From NCBI RefSeq assembly GCF_042726155.1, contig NZ_JBHXHV010000001.1, positions 248,001 to 312,000 on the forward strand: a stretch of 64,000 bases of DNA, written 5' to 3'. Below the pieces are notes generated by a model. It saw only the letters and a list, made by a program, of their open reading frames with translations. It ran no database searches and was not told the DNA's origin. Of this stretch, positions 41,967 to 51,760 are shown piece after piece. The translations under genes and the position numbers were made by a program. Position 1 is the stretch's first letter. Every line of letters begins with the position of its first letter. Origin of the DNA: Leucobacter sp042726155 (GTDB taxonomy: Bacteria; Actinomycetota; Actinomycetes; Actinomycetales; Microbacteriaceae).

Positions 41967-43009
41967 ATGAGTACAGCAACAGCTCCCAAGTTCGATGAGC
42001 GCGTCGCCTCCGGCAACCTGTTCACCAGGTTTTTCACCAAACCGGAGGCGGGCGCCACTGCGGCCGCACTGGTCCTCGCGATCATGTTCGCCGTGGTCGC
42101 GCCCCAGTTCACCCAGCCCAGCTCGATCGCGACGATCCTGTACGGGGCATCGACCGTCGGCATCATGGCGGTCGGAGTGTCCCTGTTGATGATCGGCGGC
42201 GAGGTCGACCTGTCGGCCGGCGTTGGCGTCATCTCAGCGGCACTGTCGTCGTCGCTCTTTATGTACTGGTTCGGCGGCAACGTCTGGATTGGCGCGATCG
42301 TCGGCCTCGTATTCTCACTGCTCGTGGGGCTACTCAATGGGTGGCTGCTGACGAAGACGAAGCTCTCGAGCTTCATCATCACTCTGGCGACCTTCTTCAT
42401 GTTGACGGGCCTGAACCTCGGCGTGACGCGAGCGTTGACGGGCGGCGTTGCCGCTCCGTCGGTGGCCAACTGGCCCGGGTTCGCGTCTGCCGAGGCGGTG
42501 TTCGCCTCTGACATCCCGGTCTTCGGTGTCAACGTCAAGATCACGGTGTTCTACTGGATCATTCTCGTGCTCGTCGCGACCTGGATTCTGCAGCGCACCC
42601 GCGTCGGCAACTGGATCTTCGCCTCCGGCGGCGCTCCGGATGCTGCGCGTGCCGTCGGCGTGCCTGTCGTCCGCACGAAGATCGGCCTGTACATGGGCGT
42701 CAGCTTCTGCGCGTGGCTGCTGGGCATGCACCAGCTGTTCGCGTTCAAGACGGTGCAGTCGGGTGAGGGCATCGGCAACGAGTTTCTCTACATCATTGCG
42801 GCCGTCGTCGGCGGCTGCCTCATGACCGGCGGATATGGTTCGGCGATCGGTGGCGCGATTGGCGCACTGATCTACGGCATGGCACTCAAGGGCGTCGTCT
42901 ACGCCGAGTGGAACCCCGATTGGCTGAAGTTCTTCCTTGGCGCCATGCTCCTCGGAGCGACCGTGTTGAACTTCACGCTGCAGCGCCGCGCGGCGCGAGG
43001 AGGTAAAAA

Positions 43010-43013
<4 letters not shown>
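41967..43013 (+). CDS. ABC importer permease (RbsC-type)
   Basis: Protein of 348 residues with about ten membrane segments. The BPD_transp_2 family pattern includes VGVSLLMIGGEVDLSAGVGV and GNEFLYIIAAVVGGCLMTGG, the latter in the usual place of the cytoplasmic coupling loop. It forms the channel for the solute delivered by the lipoprotein just upstream (28-base gap) and overlaps the ATPase gene by four bases. Likely a homodimer, as no second permease is present. Confidence 0.9.
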
Positions 43014-43978
<965 letters not shown>

Positions 43979-44015
43979 CCGCCCCCGCCCGCCCCCCCCC
44001 GCCCCGCCCGCCCCG

Positions 44016-44110
44016 AACCCCGCCGAGCGCGAGCCCTTTCGCTGACCACGAGGGAATCCGACGCGGCAAACCCCTCGTGCTCACGCTTGAGGCTCGCGCT
44101 CGGCGGGGTT
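44016..44110. repeat. Long two-tier hairpin within a giant C-rich/G-rich palindrome
   Basis: Perfect 20-base arms at 44016-44035 and 44091-44110 enclose an inner stem CACGAGGG (44047-44054) with CCCTCGTG (44072-44079). Outside the arms, the left flank (43979-44015) is nearly all C and the right flank (about 44111-44175) nearly all G, so the palindrome extends over roughly 200 bases. It separates the ABC operon from the fusion gene on the same strand. Arm sequence CTCGCGCTCGGCGGG is shared with the element at 59221-59301. Confidence 0.85.
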
Positions 44111-44208
44111 TCGCCGGGATGCGGCGGGGCGCGGGCGGGGGCGGGCGGGGCGCAGGCGGGGCAGGGCAGGGCGTGCGGGCGGCGCACACGACACGAAAGC
44201 ACACGAAT

Positions 44209-46386
44209 ATGCGCACACTTGCAGACGGCACCATCGAGATCGGGGTGGGCCTCGTCAGCGTCGGATGGATGGGTCAGCTGCACAGCCGCGCCTACACGAA
44301 CCTCAGGTTTGCCTACGCGGATCTCGGCATCAGGCCTCGCCTCGTGCACGCCGCTGACCCCGCCCCGGATCGCGCCGAAGAGGCCGTGCGGGTCTACGGT
44401 TATGAGCGAGCCTCCGCTGACTACCACGAGGTGTTGAACGACCCCGAGGTCGATGTCGTCTCGATCTGCGCCCCCAATTTTCTCCACGCCGAGATCGGCA
44501 TCGCTGCGGCGCAGGCCGGCAAGCACTTCTGGATTGAGAAGCCCGTCGGCCGCGGCGAGCATGAAACCCGCGCCGTTGCCGAGGCGGCCGCCGTTGCCGG
44601 CGTGGTCAGCTCGATCGGATTCAACTACCGGCACGCCCCAGCGATCGAGTACCTCCGCGAACTCGTGCTCGACGGCACGCTCGGCCGCATTACCAACGTG
44701 CGCGGCCAAATGTTCGCTGATTACTCCTCGGACCCGAGGGGGGCGCTGTCGTGGCGCTTCATTCGCGGGCTCGCCGGCAACGGCGTGCTCGGCGACCTCA
44801 TGGGGCACCTGGTCGACCTCGTGCAGTACACGCTGGGCCCGATCGCCGAGGTCAGCGCCGTGACCTCGACCGTCTACGCCGAGCGCCCCGAGCTGCCGAT
44901 GGGCACGGGCACGCACTTCGCCCTCATCGAGGACGGCACGATGAAGCCGGTCGAAAACGAGGACTACGCCGGCATGCTCATCCGCATTGCGGGCGACGCT
45001 CCCGCGGCGCACGCGGTCGGCACGCTCGAGGCATCACGCGTCTCGGTGGGGCCGCGCGCGAGCTACGGCATCGAGGTCTATGGCACCGCGGGTTCGGCGC
45101 ACTGGGACTTCGAGCGTATGAACGAGTTGCACCTCTCTGGCGGTCTCGGCGCCGAGAACCAGGGCTATACCCGAGTGATGGCGCGATCCGGAATGGGAGA
45201 CTTCGGCCGATTCCAGCCCGGCGCTGGCACCTCGATGGGGTACGACGACCTGAAGGTGATTGAAGCGAAGAAGTTTCTGCAGGCCGTGGTCGGGCGCGAG
45301 GCGCTGAACTCGAATATTCAGGATGCGCTCTCGGCCGCACAGGTGGTCACGGCCGCCGAGCGCTCAGCGCAATCGCGCGCTTGGGAGCAGAGCTCTCCGG
45401 TGGCTGGCACGACGGCGGCGGGCACGACGGCGGCTGGCACGGCGGGGGCTGGCACGGCCGCTCCCGGTGCCGCGGCACCCGCACCGCGCATCGCCTCCGC
45501 TCCGATCAACTGGGGTGTCATCGAGGTACCGGGCTGGGGCCTGCAACTACCGCGAGAGCGAGTGCTCAACGAGATGGTTGCGCTCGGGATCACGGCCACC
45601 GAATTTGGCCCGGAGGGCTTTTTGCCCGATGCCCCCGCTGAGCGGGCCGCAGCTCTCGCCGCCGCGGGCCTGCGAGCAGTCGGCGGCTTCTTCCCGGTCG
45701 TGCTGCACCGCGCCGAGCAGGATCCGCTGCCCGCGATCGAGCGCGAGCTCGCCGCGTACGTGGCGGCGGGCGCGGGCACGCTCGTGCTCTCGGCGGTGAC
45801 GGGTGACGAGGGGTACGACGGCGGCGGCGAGTTGACCGATGCCGAGTGGGCGACACTACTCACGAACCTCGATCGCGCGCTCGACGCGGCCGCCGCGGTT
45901 GGCGTCGTCGCGACGCTCCACCCGCACGTCGGCACGGTGGTCGAGGCGCCCGCAGCGGTCGAGCGCGTCGTCGCCGGATCGCGCATCGGCCTCTGCCTCG
46001 ACACCGGGCACTACACGCTCGGCGGCGGCGATCCTGTGGCGTTCGTGAAGCGGCACGCGGCACGCATCGTGCACGCGCACCTGAAGGACGTCAGTCTCGA
46101 TGTCGCCGCGCGTGTGCGAGCGGGCGAAATCGATTACCGTGAGGGCGTGCGCCAGGGCATGTACCAACCGTTGGGGGCGGGCGACGCGCGCCTGGCCGAG
46201 ATCGTTGCTGCGCTGCGCGACGCTGAATACTCCGGCTGGTACGTGCTCGAACAAGACACGGTCGTCGAGAGCGAGGCCGACGCGGCTGTCGCCCTCGAAA
46301 ATGCGCGGCGCAGCGTCGCATTCATCCGCGATGCGCTTGCGGGCGCGGGCGCGGGATCCGAGATCCTCGCGGGGGTGCGGGCATGA
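44209..46386 (+). CDS. Fusion of a Gfo/Idh dehydrogenase with an IolE-like TIM barrel
   Basis: Protein of about 725 residues. Residues 1-395 are a Gfo/Idh dehydrogenase: VGLVSVGWMGQLHSRAYTNL, IEKPVGRGEHETRAVAEAAA (catalytic Lys) and GDLMGHLVDLVQYTLG (catalytic His). Residues 398-428 are an Ala/Gly/Thr/Pro linker made of four 15-base units (45406-45465). Residues 432-725 are an IolE/IolI-like barrel: APINWGVIEVPGWGLQLPRE, LCLDTGHYTLGGGDPVAFVK and AHLKDVSLDVAARVRAGEID. It would oxidise an inositol-like substrate and then dehydrate or isomerise the ketone. The frame is uninterrupted. ATG at 44209; the ribosome site (GAAAGC) is weak. Confidence 0.85.
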   Translation: MRTLADGTIEIGVGLVSVGWMGQLHSRAYTNLRFAYADLGIRPRLVHAADPAPDRAEEAVRVYGYERASADYHEVLNDPEVDVVSICAPNFLHAEIGIAAAQAGKHFWIEKPVGRGEHETRAVAEAAAVAGVVSSIGFNYRHAPAIEYLRELVLDGTLGRITNVRGQMFADYSSDPRGALSWRFIRGLAGNGVLGDLMGHLVDLVQYTLGPIAEVSAVTSTVYAERPELPMGTGTHFALIEDGTMKPVENEDYAGMLIRIAGDAPAAHAVGTLEASRVSVGPRASYGIEVYGTAGSAHWDFERMNELHLSGGLGAENQGYTRVMARSGMGDFGRFQPGAGTSMGYDDLKVIEAKKFLQAVVGREALNSNIQDALSAAQVVTAAERSAQSRAWEQSSPVAGTTAAGTTAAGTAGAGTAAPGAAAPAPRIASAPINWGVIEVPGWGLQLPRERVLNEMVALGITATEFGPEGFLPDAPAERAAALAAAGLRAVGGFFPVVLHRAEQDPLPAIERELAAYVAAGAGTLVLSAVTGDEGYDGGGELTDAEWATLLTNLDRALDAAAAVGVVATLHPHVGTVVEAPAAVERVVAGSRIGLCLDTGHYTLGGGDPVAFVKRHAARIVHAHLKDVSLDVAARVRAGEIDYREGVRQGMYQPLGAGDARLAEIVAALRDAEYSGWYVLEQDTVVESEADAAVALENARRSVAFIRDALAGAGAGSEILAGVRA
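45406..45465 (+). repeat. In-frame 15-base tandem repeat (x4) in the fusion linker
   Basis: Units start GGCAC at 45406, 45421, 45436 and 45451 and encode GTTAA, GTTAA, GTAGA and GTAAP. The unit length keeps frame, so copy number could change the linker length without breaking the gene. Confidence 0.85.
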
Positions 46387-47414
46387 GCGCGCCGCTGCGC
46401 ATCGGCATGCTTGGCGCCTCCCGCATCGCAGAGGCGGCGATTATCGACGCGACGGAGGCGACGGGTGATATCCGGGCTGCAGTCGCGGCGCGGGATCCCG
46501 AACGTGCCCGCAACTACGCCGCCGAGCGGGGCTTCGAGTCGGCAAGCGAGAGCTACGAACAACTGATCGCCGATGACACGCTTGACCTGGTCTACATTGG
46601 GCTGCCGAACGGGCTGCACGCTGAGTGGACGGCGCGCGCGCTCGAGGCGGGGCGCAACGTGCTCGTTGAAAAGCCGTTTGCCGCAAACCTCGCGGAGTTC
46701 GACCGCGTCACTGCGCGGCTCGAACACTCGGCCGGCTGGGCATGGGAGGCGTTCCACTACGCCGATCATCCGGGCATCCAGCGCCTCATTGACCTCGTGC
46801 GCGCGGGAGAGATCGGCGAGCTGCGCGGCGTCGACGTGCACATGGACATGCCAGCGCCATCGGCCGATGACCCGCGCTGGAGTTTCGATCTCGCGGGCGG
46901 CGCCCTCATGGACGTTGGCTGCTACGCAATCAACGCGCTGTTGCTCATTGGTGAGGGGCTCGGCGCAGCCGGCGGCCCCGTCGCACTCACGCTCGATAAC
47001 GCCCGCGCCGAGACCGTCGAGGCGGATAATCGCATCGACGCGGAGGTGGTTGCTGAGTTGCACCTCGGCGACGTGCGCGCAACGATCCACACGAGCATGG
47101 TCAGCCCCGACTGGAATTTCGGACTGCGCGTGAGCGGTAGCCTGGGCGAGGTTGTGCTGCCGAACTTCGTGAAACCGCAGGAGGACGGGCGACTCATCGT
47201 GCGGACCACCACCGGAGCCGGGGTCGAGGAACGTGTCGAGCAGCTCGGCGACGTGTCGTCGTACGCGTATCAGCTGCGCCGCATTCGCGCCGCAGTGCGG
47301 AGCGGCGAACGGTCGCAGCTCATGCTCGCGCGGTCGCGCCGAACGATGGCGCTGATTGACGAGGTGTACACCGCGAGCGGGTTGCCGCTGCGCCCGGCGC
47401 GGCTGCTCGACTGA
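46383..47414 (+). CDS. Gfo/Idh-family oxidoreductase (dihydrodiol dehydrogenase-like)
   Basis: Protein of 343 residues. IGMLGASRIAEAAIID is the Rossmann loop, VEKPFAANLAEFDRV the catalytic Lys motif, and GGALMDVGCYAINALLLIGE the substrate side. The DVGCY pattern, with Tyr in place of His, is that of the glucose-fructose oxidoreductase/dihydrodiol dehydrogenase branch, so it differs from the inositol-type copies. It overlaps the fusion gene stop by four bases (ATGA) and is probably coupled to it. Substrate unknown. Confidence 0.86.
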   Translation: MSAPLRIGMLGASRIAEAAIIDATEATGDIRAAVAARDPERARNYAAERGFESASESYEQLIADDTLDLVYIGLPNGLHAEWTARALEAGRNVLVEKPFAANLAEFDRVTARLEHSAGWAWEAFHYADHPGIQRLIDLVRAGEIGELRGVDVHMDMPAPSADDPRWSFDLAGGALMDVGCYAINALLLIGEGLGAAGGPVALTLDNARAETVEADNRIDAEVVAELHLGDVRATIHTSMVSPDWNFGLRVSGSLGEVVLPNFVKPQEDGRLIVRTTTGAGVEERVEQLGDVSSYAYQLRRIRAAVRSGERSQLMLARSRRTMALIDEVYTASGLPLRPARLLD

Positions 47415-47455
47415 CCCGGCGCGGTCACGCGAGCCCGGATCCCCGGGCGCCTTGC

Positions 47456-47680
47456 TTACCCGCCGCCGGGCAAGCCCTCGGACATCTCGAGCTGCACCAC
47501 AGGCACCTGCGTCGATGCTGACGCGGCTGCCACCGCGTAGGCCGTGCCAAATCCGCCTCCGAAGGCGAGGATCGCGATCGCCCCACCCGCCAGGCCCGCC
47601 TGCAGCGGAGTCAGCCAACGGCGGTCGCGGCGCGTGCGTCCGGCTGCGGATGTCTGCTGCTGGATCGCTGAAGTGGTCAT
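47456..47680 (-). CDS. Small single-pass membrane protein
   Basis: Protein of 74 residues: a basic Thr/Gln-rich N-terminus (TTSAIQQQTSAAGRTRRDRR), one hydrophobic segment (AGLAGGAIAILAFGGGFGTAYAVA, about residues 29-52) and a short polar tail. The ribosome site is weak (GGGTG). It resembles no family I know. It is placed between convergent and same-strand genes, 84 bases below the amidase stop. Coding status is likely but not certain. Confidence 0.55.
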   Translation of the reverse strand: MTTSAIQQQTSAAGRTRRDRRWLTPLQAGLAGGAIAILAFGGGFGTAYAVAAASASTQVPVVQLEMSEGLPGGG

Positions 47681-47763
47681 GCACCCAGTGTCAGCCGTCG
47701 AGCAATGAACGAGTTATGCGTGCGCTGCTCGTCTGCTCCGAGTTCATTCATGCTCCGAGTAGC

Positions 47764-49185
47764 TCACTTCTCCATGAGCTGCGCGGCGATCTGCAGCAGC
47801 CGCACCTCGGAGCCGGTCGGCCCGATGAACTGCACGCCCATCGAATGCCCGGATGCCAAGCGCAAGATCGGCACGGCAACCGCCGGCAGGCCGGACACAT
47901 TGACCATTGACGTGTACGGCGCCCACTCGCACTGCAATCGATAATCGCCGTCTGCATCCTGCGACGTGAATGCGCCGATGCGCGGTGGCAGCATCGTGAG
48001 CCCCGGCGTGAGCACGGCGTCGTAGGCGCCCCACTGCGCGCGCACGCTGGCCGCGAAATCGCGCAGGCGCGATCCTGCCCGTTCGTGAGTCTCGTCACTG
48101 CGAGAGCGGGCGCGCTCGCGGAACGTGCGGGTGAGCGGCATCAGCCGAGCGACGGCCTCGGCGTTCAGCGGAAGGCGCGACAGGCCGGCCGTCCAGGCGG
48201 TCGTGAACGCGTCGGGGTAGACGGCGTCATAGTGGAAATCGGCGTCGTCAACATGGTGCCCGCGTGCGTCGAGCAGTCGGGCCGCCTCGGCGTAAGCGAG
48301 CTGGGCGTTCGCATCGAGCACGATCGGGTAGGCCGATTCGAACGGCGCCGCGTCGCTGCGCCCGATACGCAGCCCCGTCAATCGATCGGCCGCCCGCACG
48401 GCCGCGAGTGCGGGTTCGCTTCGTGCGCCCCGCTGCGCGTCGAAGAGCATCGCCGCGTCTGCAGCGTCGCGCGCGATCGGCCCGCTCACGGTGAGTCGAG
48501 GCGCGCCAAACTCGTCGTGCAGACCGCGCCCGACCGGCGCTCCACCCGCGAGATCGCCCGGCACTGCGCCGAGACCGGGCTTCAGCCCGACCAGCCCGCA
48601 CGCAAGCGCCGGGATGCGAATGGAGCCCCCACCGTCACTGCCCGGGCCCACGGGTATGAGCCCAGCCGCGATCGCCGCAGCGCTGCCACCTGAGGATCCG
48701 CCGGGCGTGCGTGCGGGGTCCAGTGGATTGCGGGCAGGCGGGGCGATCGCGTTTTCGGAGTACCCGGTCAGACCGAGTTCTGGTACCTGCGTCTTGCCGA
48801 TCGGGATCGCGCCAGCCGCCCGCAGCACCGCAACTCCAGGGGCGTCTGACGGTGCAACGCGGTGCCGCAGGGCAGCGCTCCCGCGGGTGGTCACGGCGCC
48901 CGCGACGTCGAGCAGATCTTTGAACGCGGTCGGCAGCCCGTGCAGGCGCGGCAGGTGGGGGCGGTCGTCGGGTGCCGTGGCCGCGAACCGGGCGTCGGCG
49001 TCGGCCGCAGCGGTTCGTGCCTGGCTCGCCGAGACGGTCAGGAATGCGCCGAGATCCGCGCGATCCGAAATGCGCTCCAGGAAGTGCGAGGTGGCCTCGC
49101 GCGCCGAAATCTCGCCCCGCTGCAGCGCGTCCCGCCAAGCCACCGCCCCGCCGGCCACCGCCCCGCCCTCCAAGCCATCACTCAC
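47764..49185 (-). CDS. Amidase (amidase signature family)
   Basis: Protein of 473 residues. The Ser-cisSer-Lys triad is visible: Lys in LPTAFKDLLDVAGAVTTRG, and the Gly/Ser-rich signature ARTPGGSSGGSAAAIAAGLI, followed by GSDGGGSIRIPALACGLVG. Members hydrolyse amides, but the substrate cannot be told, and it is not GatA (no gatB/gatC nearby). The GTG at 49185 is the start; the region before it has a G-rich stretch. It is separate from the LysE gene upstream, with a long hairpin between them. Confidence 0.88.
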   Translation of the reverse strand: MSDGLEGGAVAGGAVAWRDALQRGEISAREATSHFLERISDRADLGAFLTVSASQARTAAADADARFAATAPDDRPHLPRLHGLPTAFKDLLDVAGAVTTRGSAALRHRVAPSDAPGVAVLRAAGAIPIGKTQVPELGLTGYSENAIAPPARNPLDPARTPGGSSGGSAAAIAAGLIPVGPGSDGGGSIRIPALACGLVGLKPGLGAVPGDLAGGAPVGRGLHDEFGAPRLTVSGPIARDAADAAMLFDAQRGARSEPALAAVRAADRLTGLRIGRSDAAPFESAYPIVLDANAQLAYAEAARLLDARGHHVDDADFHYDAVYPDAFTTAWTAGLSRLPLNAEAVARLMPLTRTFRERARSRSDETHERAGSRLRDFAASVRAQWGAYDAVLTPGLTMLPPRIGAFTSQDADGDYRLQCEWAPYTSMVNVSGLPAVAVPILRLASGHSMGVQFIGPTGSEVRLLQIAAQLMEK

Positions 49186-49205
49186 CCCCAGAGCCTACGC
49201 CCCCG

Positions 49206-49263
49206 TTCTGTCGTCGCAAATGATCGCATCAGTCGCGTGAAGGGATCATTTGCGACGACAGAA
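49206..49263. repeat. Long intergenic hairpin, GATCATTTGCGACGACAGAA type
   Basis: Perfect 20-base arms (49206-49225 and 49244-49263) around an 18-base loop. It lies downstream of the LysE gene and upstream of the amidase, both on the minus strand. The arm has a GATCAyTTGC start in common with the element at 16952. To its right is a G-rich low-complexity run (about 49267-49345). Confidence 0.8.
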
Positions 49264-49323
49264 ACGAGAGGGGGGGGGAGAGGGGGAGAGGGGGATAGGG
49301 GGATAGGGGGCGGGTGGGTTTGG

Positions 49324-50040
49324 TTAGAGGAGGGGGAGGAGTTCTTCCACGAGGAGGAGGAAGCCAACCGCCATCATCATGATTCCCGTGATGCGCGTCA
49401 CGATCGCGCCCGCTCGCGGGCGCCCGCCCAGTACGCGGCCAGACACAAGCGCCACCGCGGTGTACACGATCGCGCAGTTGAACAGGTGCAGGCCGCCGAG
49501 CGCGAGCATCTGCATCGGCTGCGGCCACGCCCCCGAGTCCCCGGTGAACTGGGGCAGCAGCGCGAGCAGCAGCAGAATGCCCTTCGGGTTGATGCCGCTC
49601 ACACCGGCCCCGCGGAGGAATTGCTGCACCACGCCTCCACTCGAGTGCCCATCACCCGAGTGCCGATCACCCGAGAGCCCAGCACCAGCGAGCCCGATTT
49701 CGGAACCGCCGCCGATCGCAATGCTGTCGGTCACCGGCTGCCCGGTGACGTCGATCGGAACCGCCGGGCGTAACAGCGTCGTCAGGCCCAGGTATACGAG
49801 AAACGCTCCGCCGGCCACGGTCAGCACCGTGAGCGCGAGCGGCACCGCGGTGATCAACGCGCCCGCCCCGACCGCGACGAACGCGATGACGAGCACGTAG
49901 CCGCTGAGCAACCCGAGCACGGTGGGCGCGGGGTGCTGCCGACGGGCTCCCGCCGCGATCACGTACGCCCAGTCGGGCCCGGGCGTGACCGCGAGCGCTG
50001 CGGCAATGATCCAAAACTGCCCCGCGAGTGTCCAATCCAT
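49324..50040 (-). CDS. LysE-family amino acid exporter
   Basis: Protein of 238 residues with about six membrane segments. The LysE/RhtB start pattern is FWIIAAALAVTPGPDWAYVI and the second half has GAGVSGINPKGILLLLALLP. The family exports amino acids or their derivatives. An extra loop (about 109-138) contains three 15-base tandem repeats in frame (49642-49686). It is divergent from an Lrp/AsnC gene, the usual regulator partner. The ATG at 50040 follows GAGGGGGA; a nine-codon extension is less likely. Confidence 0.88.
   Translation of the reverse strand: MDWTLAGQFWIIAAALAVTPGPDWAYVIAAGARRQHPAPTVLGLLSGYVLVIAFVAVGAGALITAVPLALTVLTVAGGAFLVYLGLTTLLRPAVPIDVTGQPVTDSIAIGGGSEIGLAGAGLSGDRHSGDGHSSGGVVQQFLRGAGVSGINPKGILLLLALLPQFTGDSGAWPQPMQMLALGGLHLFNCAIVYTAVALVSGRVLGGRPRAGAIVTRITGIMMMAVGFLLLVEELLPLL
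49642..49686 (-). repeat. In-frame 15-base tandem repeat (x3) in the LysE gene
   Basis: CGAGTGCCCATCACC, CGAGTGCCGATCACC and CGAGAGCCCAGCACC follow one another. On the coding strand they encode a Gly/Ser/Asp/His-rich loop between membrane segments. Confidence 0.85.
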
Positions 50041-50125
50041 GGCACCGTCCCCCTCTGACGATGCCACAGCGTACGTGGATTCGGCGGAAATGTGCTTCCA
50101 GGTTTTGCCTCAAATACGCCCGTGA

Positions 50126-50142
50126 GTGAAAGAATAATTCAC
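50126..50142. promoter_or_regulatory. Inverted repeat overlapping the Lrp-type gene start
   Basis: GTGAA (50126-50130) and TTCAC (50138-50142) flank an A+T-rich centre directly before the Lrp/AsnC start. It could be the autoregulatory binding site in the divergent LysE-Lrp gap. Confidence 0.45.
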
Positions 50143-50598
50143 ATGGACGCAATCAGCCGAGAAATTCTGTCAATACTGCAGGAGGCGGGGCGCACAAGCG
50201 CCACCGAGCTCGCCGATCAGGTTGGCCTGAGCCTGTCGTCGTGCCATCGCCGGGTGAAAGAGCTGGAGCGATCAGGCGCCATCGAGCGCTACCGGGCGAT
50301 CGTCTCGCCGGCCGCGGTTGGGCTGGGCTTTGAATCCGTGGTGTTCGTGACGATCGGCGTCACCTCGGTCGAGGTGATCGCTGCGTTCGAGAAGGCGGTT
50401 GTGCAGATCGCGGACGTCGTTGATGTGCAGCGCCTCTTCGGCGAACCCGACTACATACTGCGCGTACTCACTCGCGATCTCGCGTCGTATCAGCAGCTCT
50501 ACGACACGGTGCTGTCGGGGTTACCTGGCGTACAGCGCTTGCAATCGACGCTCGTCATGAAGCGCGTCGGGCAGGATCGCGGGGTGCCGATCCCGTAA
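50143..50598 (+). CDS. Lrp/AsnC-family transcriptional regulator
   Basis: Protein of 151 residues. The N-terminal helix-turn-helix is MDAISREILSILQEAGRTSA then ELADQVGLSLSSCHRRVKEL; the RAM effector domain follows (VFVTIGVTSVEVIAAFEKAV and VQRLFGEPDYILRVLTRDLA). Divergent from a LysE exporter, it probably activates export when its amino acid accumulates. The ATG at 50143 has GAAAG ten bases upstream; a GTG at 50122 is possible. Confidence 0.9.
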   Translation: MDAISREILSILQEAGRTSATELADQVGLSLSSCHRRVKELERSGAIERYRAIVSPAAVGLGFESVVFVTIGVTSVEVIAAFEKAVVQIADVVDVQRLFGEPDYILRVLTRDLASYQQLYDTVLSGLPGVQRLQSTLVMKRVGQDRGVPIP

Positions 50599-50642
50599 TC
50601 GTTCGTTCCCGTCTTGCACCGCATACCCAACCGCGCATATAG

Positions 50643-50660
50643 TGATACTCGTTCTCATTA
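50643..50660. promoter_or_regulatory. Possible Zur-type operator before the metal importer
   Basis: TGATACTCGTTCTCATTA is an imperfect inverted repeat; its reverse complement contains TGAGAACGAGTATCA, similar to actinobacterial Zur/Fur boxes. It is 12 bases before the binding-protein start. Assignment rests on resemblance only. Confidence 0.4.
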
Positions 50661-50671
50661 GAAAGTGTGCC

Positions 50672-51760
50672 ATGACTCGCAACTCCCGCTCAGTGCAGCC
50701 CATCATCTTCGCCAGTGCAGCCCTCGCTTCAGTACTCGCGCTCACCGCGTGCAGTGGCGGTGCTGCCGCCAACCAGGGTGGTGACGGTAGCGCTCTGAAA
50801 GTCGTCGCGACCACGACGCAGCTGACCGACTTCGCCGGAGAGGTCGGCGGCGACGACATTGAGCTCACGGGCCTGCTCGCGCCGAACGCATCAGCGCACC
50901 ATTTCGACCCGAGCCCCGCCGATCTGCTTGCGCTCGGTGAGGCCGACGTGCTCATCGTGAACGGGGCGAACCTCGAGAGCTTTGTCGATGACGCGGTCGA
51001 CGCGTCAGGGTTCGACGGCGTTATCATCACGGCGGCTGATGGCATCGATCTCGAAGAGGCGCGCCACATCACCGCAGAGGGTGGAGGGGCAGAAGCCGAT
51101 CACGATCACGAACACGACGAAGCGGCAGGCGCAGCAGCCGCCGGTACCGACGAATCTGATCACGATCACGATGATCACGACCACGGCGACCTGAATCCCC
51201 ACATCTGGACGTCACCGAGTAATGCCGAGGGAATGGTCGAAGAGATCGAAGCGGGGCTCGCGAAGGCGGATCCGGATCACGCGAGCGATTATGAGCAGCG
51301 CGCCGATGCGTACATTGACCGCTTGCAGCAGCTCGATACGTGGGTTGCCGCGCAGTTCGATCGAGTGCCGGCCGCCGAGCGCGTGCTGGTGAGCGGGCAC
51401 GACTCGCTGCGGTACTTCCTGCACGACTACGGCATCGAGTTCGCCGGGTCCATCCTGCCGAGTTTTGAAGACAACGCCGAGCCGAGTGCCGCTGACATTG
51501 ATGCCCTGGTGGCCTCGATCAAGGAGCACAGTGTGCGCGCGGTGTTTGTCGAATCGTCGATGAGTCCGAAGCTCGCGCAGACGATTGCGCAAGAGGCTGG
51601 CGTGGAGGTCGTGGACGCCGAGTCGCTCTACGCCGACTCGCTCGGTGCTCCCGACAGCGATGGGGCGACTTACATTGGCGCGACGGTGCACAACACAAAG
51701 GTCATCCTCGAAGCGTGGGGCGCGAAAGTCGACGCCGTGCCCGATAGTCTGCAGGGATGA
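50672..51760 (+). CDS. Zinc/manganese ABC importer binding lipoprotein
   Basis: Protein of 362 residues in the ZnuA/TroA family. The lipoprotein signal ends in LALTACSGG. Metal-binding features include PNASAHHFDPSPADLLAL, the His/Asp/Glu-rich loop (DHDHEHDEA, then SDHDHDDHDHGDLNPHIW, about 145-180) and SGHDSLRYFLHDYGI. The His-rich loop favours zinc. The ATG at 50672 has GAAAG. It leads a four-gene importer operon (binding protein, ATPase, two permeases), and the ATPase overlaps by four bases. Confidence 0.92.
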   Translation: MTRNSRSVQPIIFASAALASVLALTACSGGAAANQGGDGSALKVVATTTQLTDFAGEVGGDDIELTGLLAPNASAHHFDPSPADLLALGEADVLIVNGANLESFVDDAVDASGFDGVIITAADGIDLEEARHITAEGGGAEADHDHEHDEAAGAAAAGTDESDHDHDDHDHGDLNPHIWTSPSNAEGMVEEIEAGLAKADPDHASDYEQRADAYIDRLQQLDTWVAAQFDRVPAAERVLVSGHDSLRYFLHDYGIEFAGSILPSFEDNAEPSAADIDALVASIKEHSVRAVFVESSMSPKLAQTIAQEAGVEVVDAESLYADSLGAPDSDGATYIGATVHNTKVILEAWGAKVDAVPDSLQG

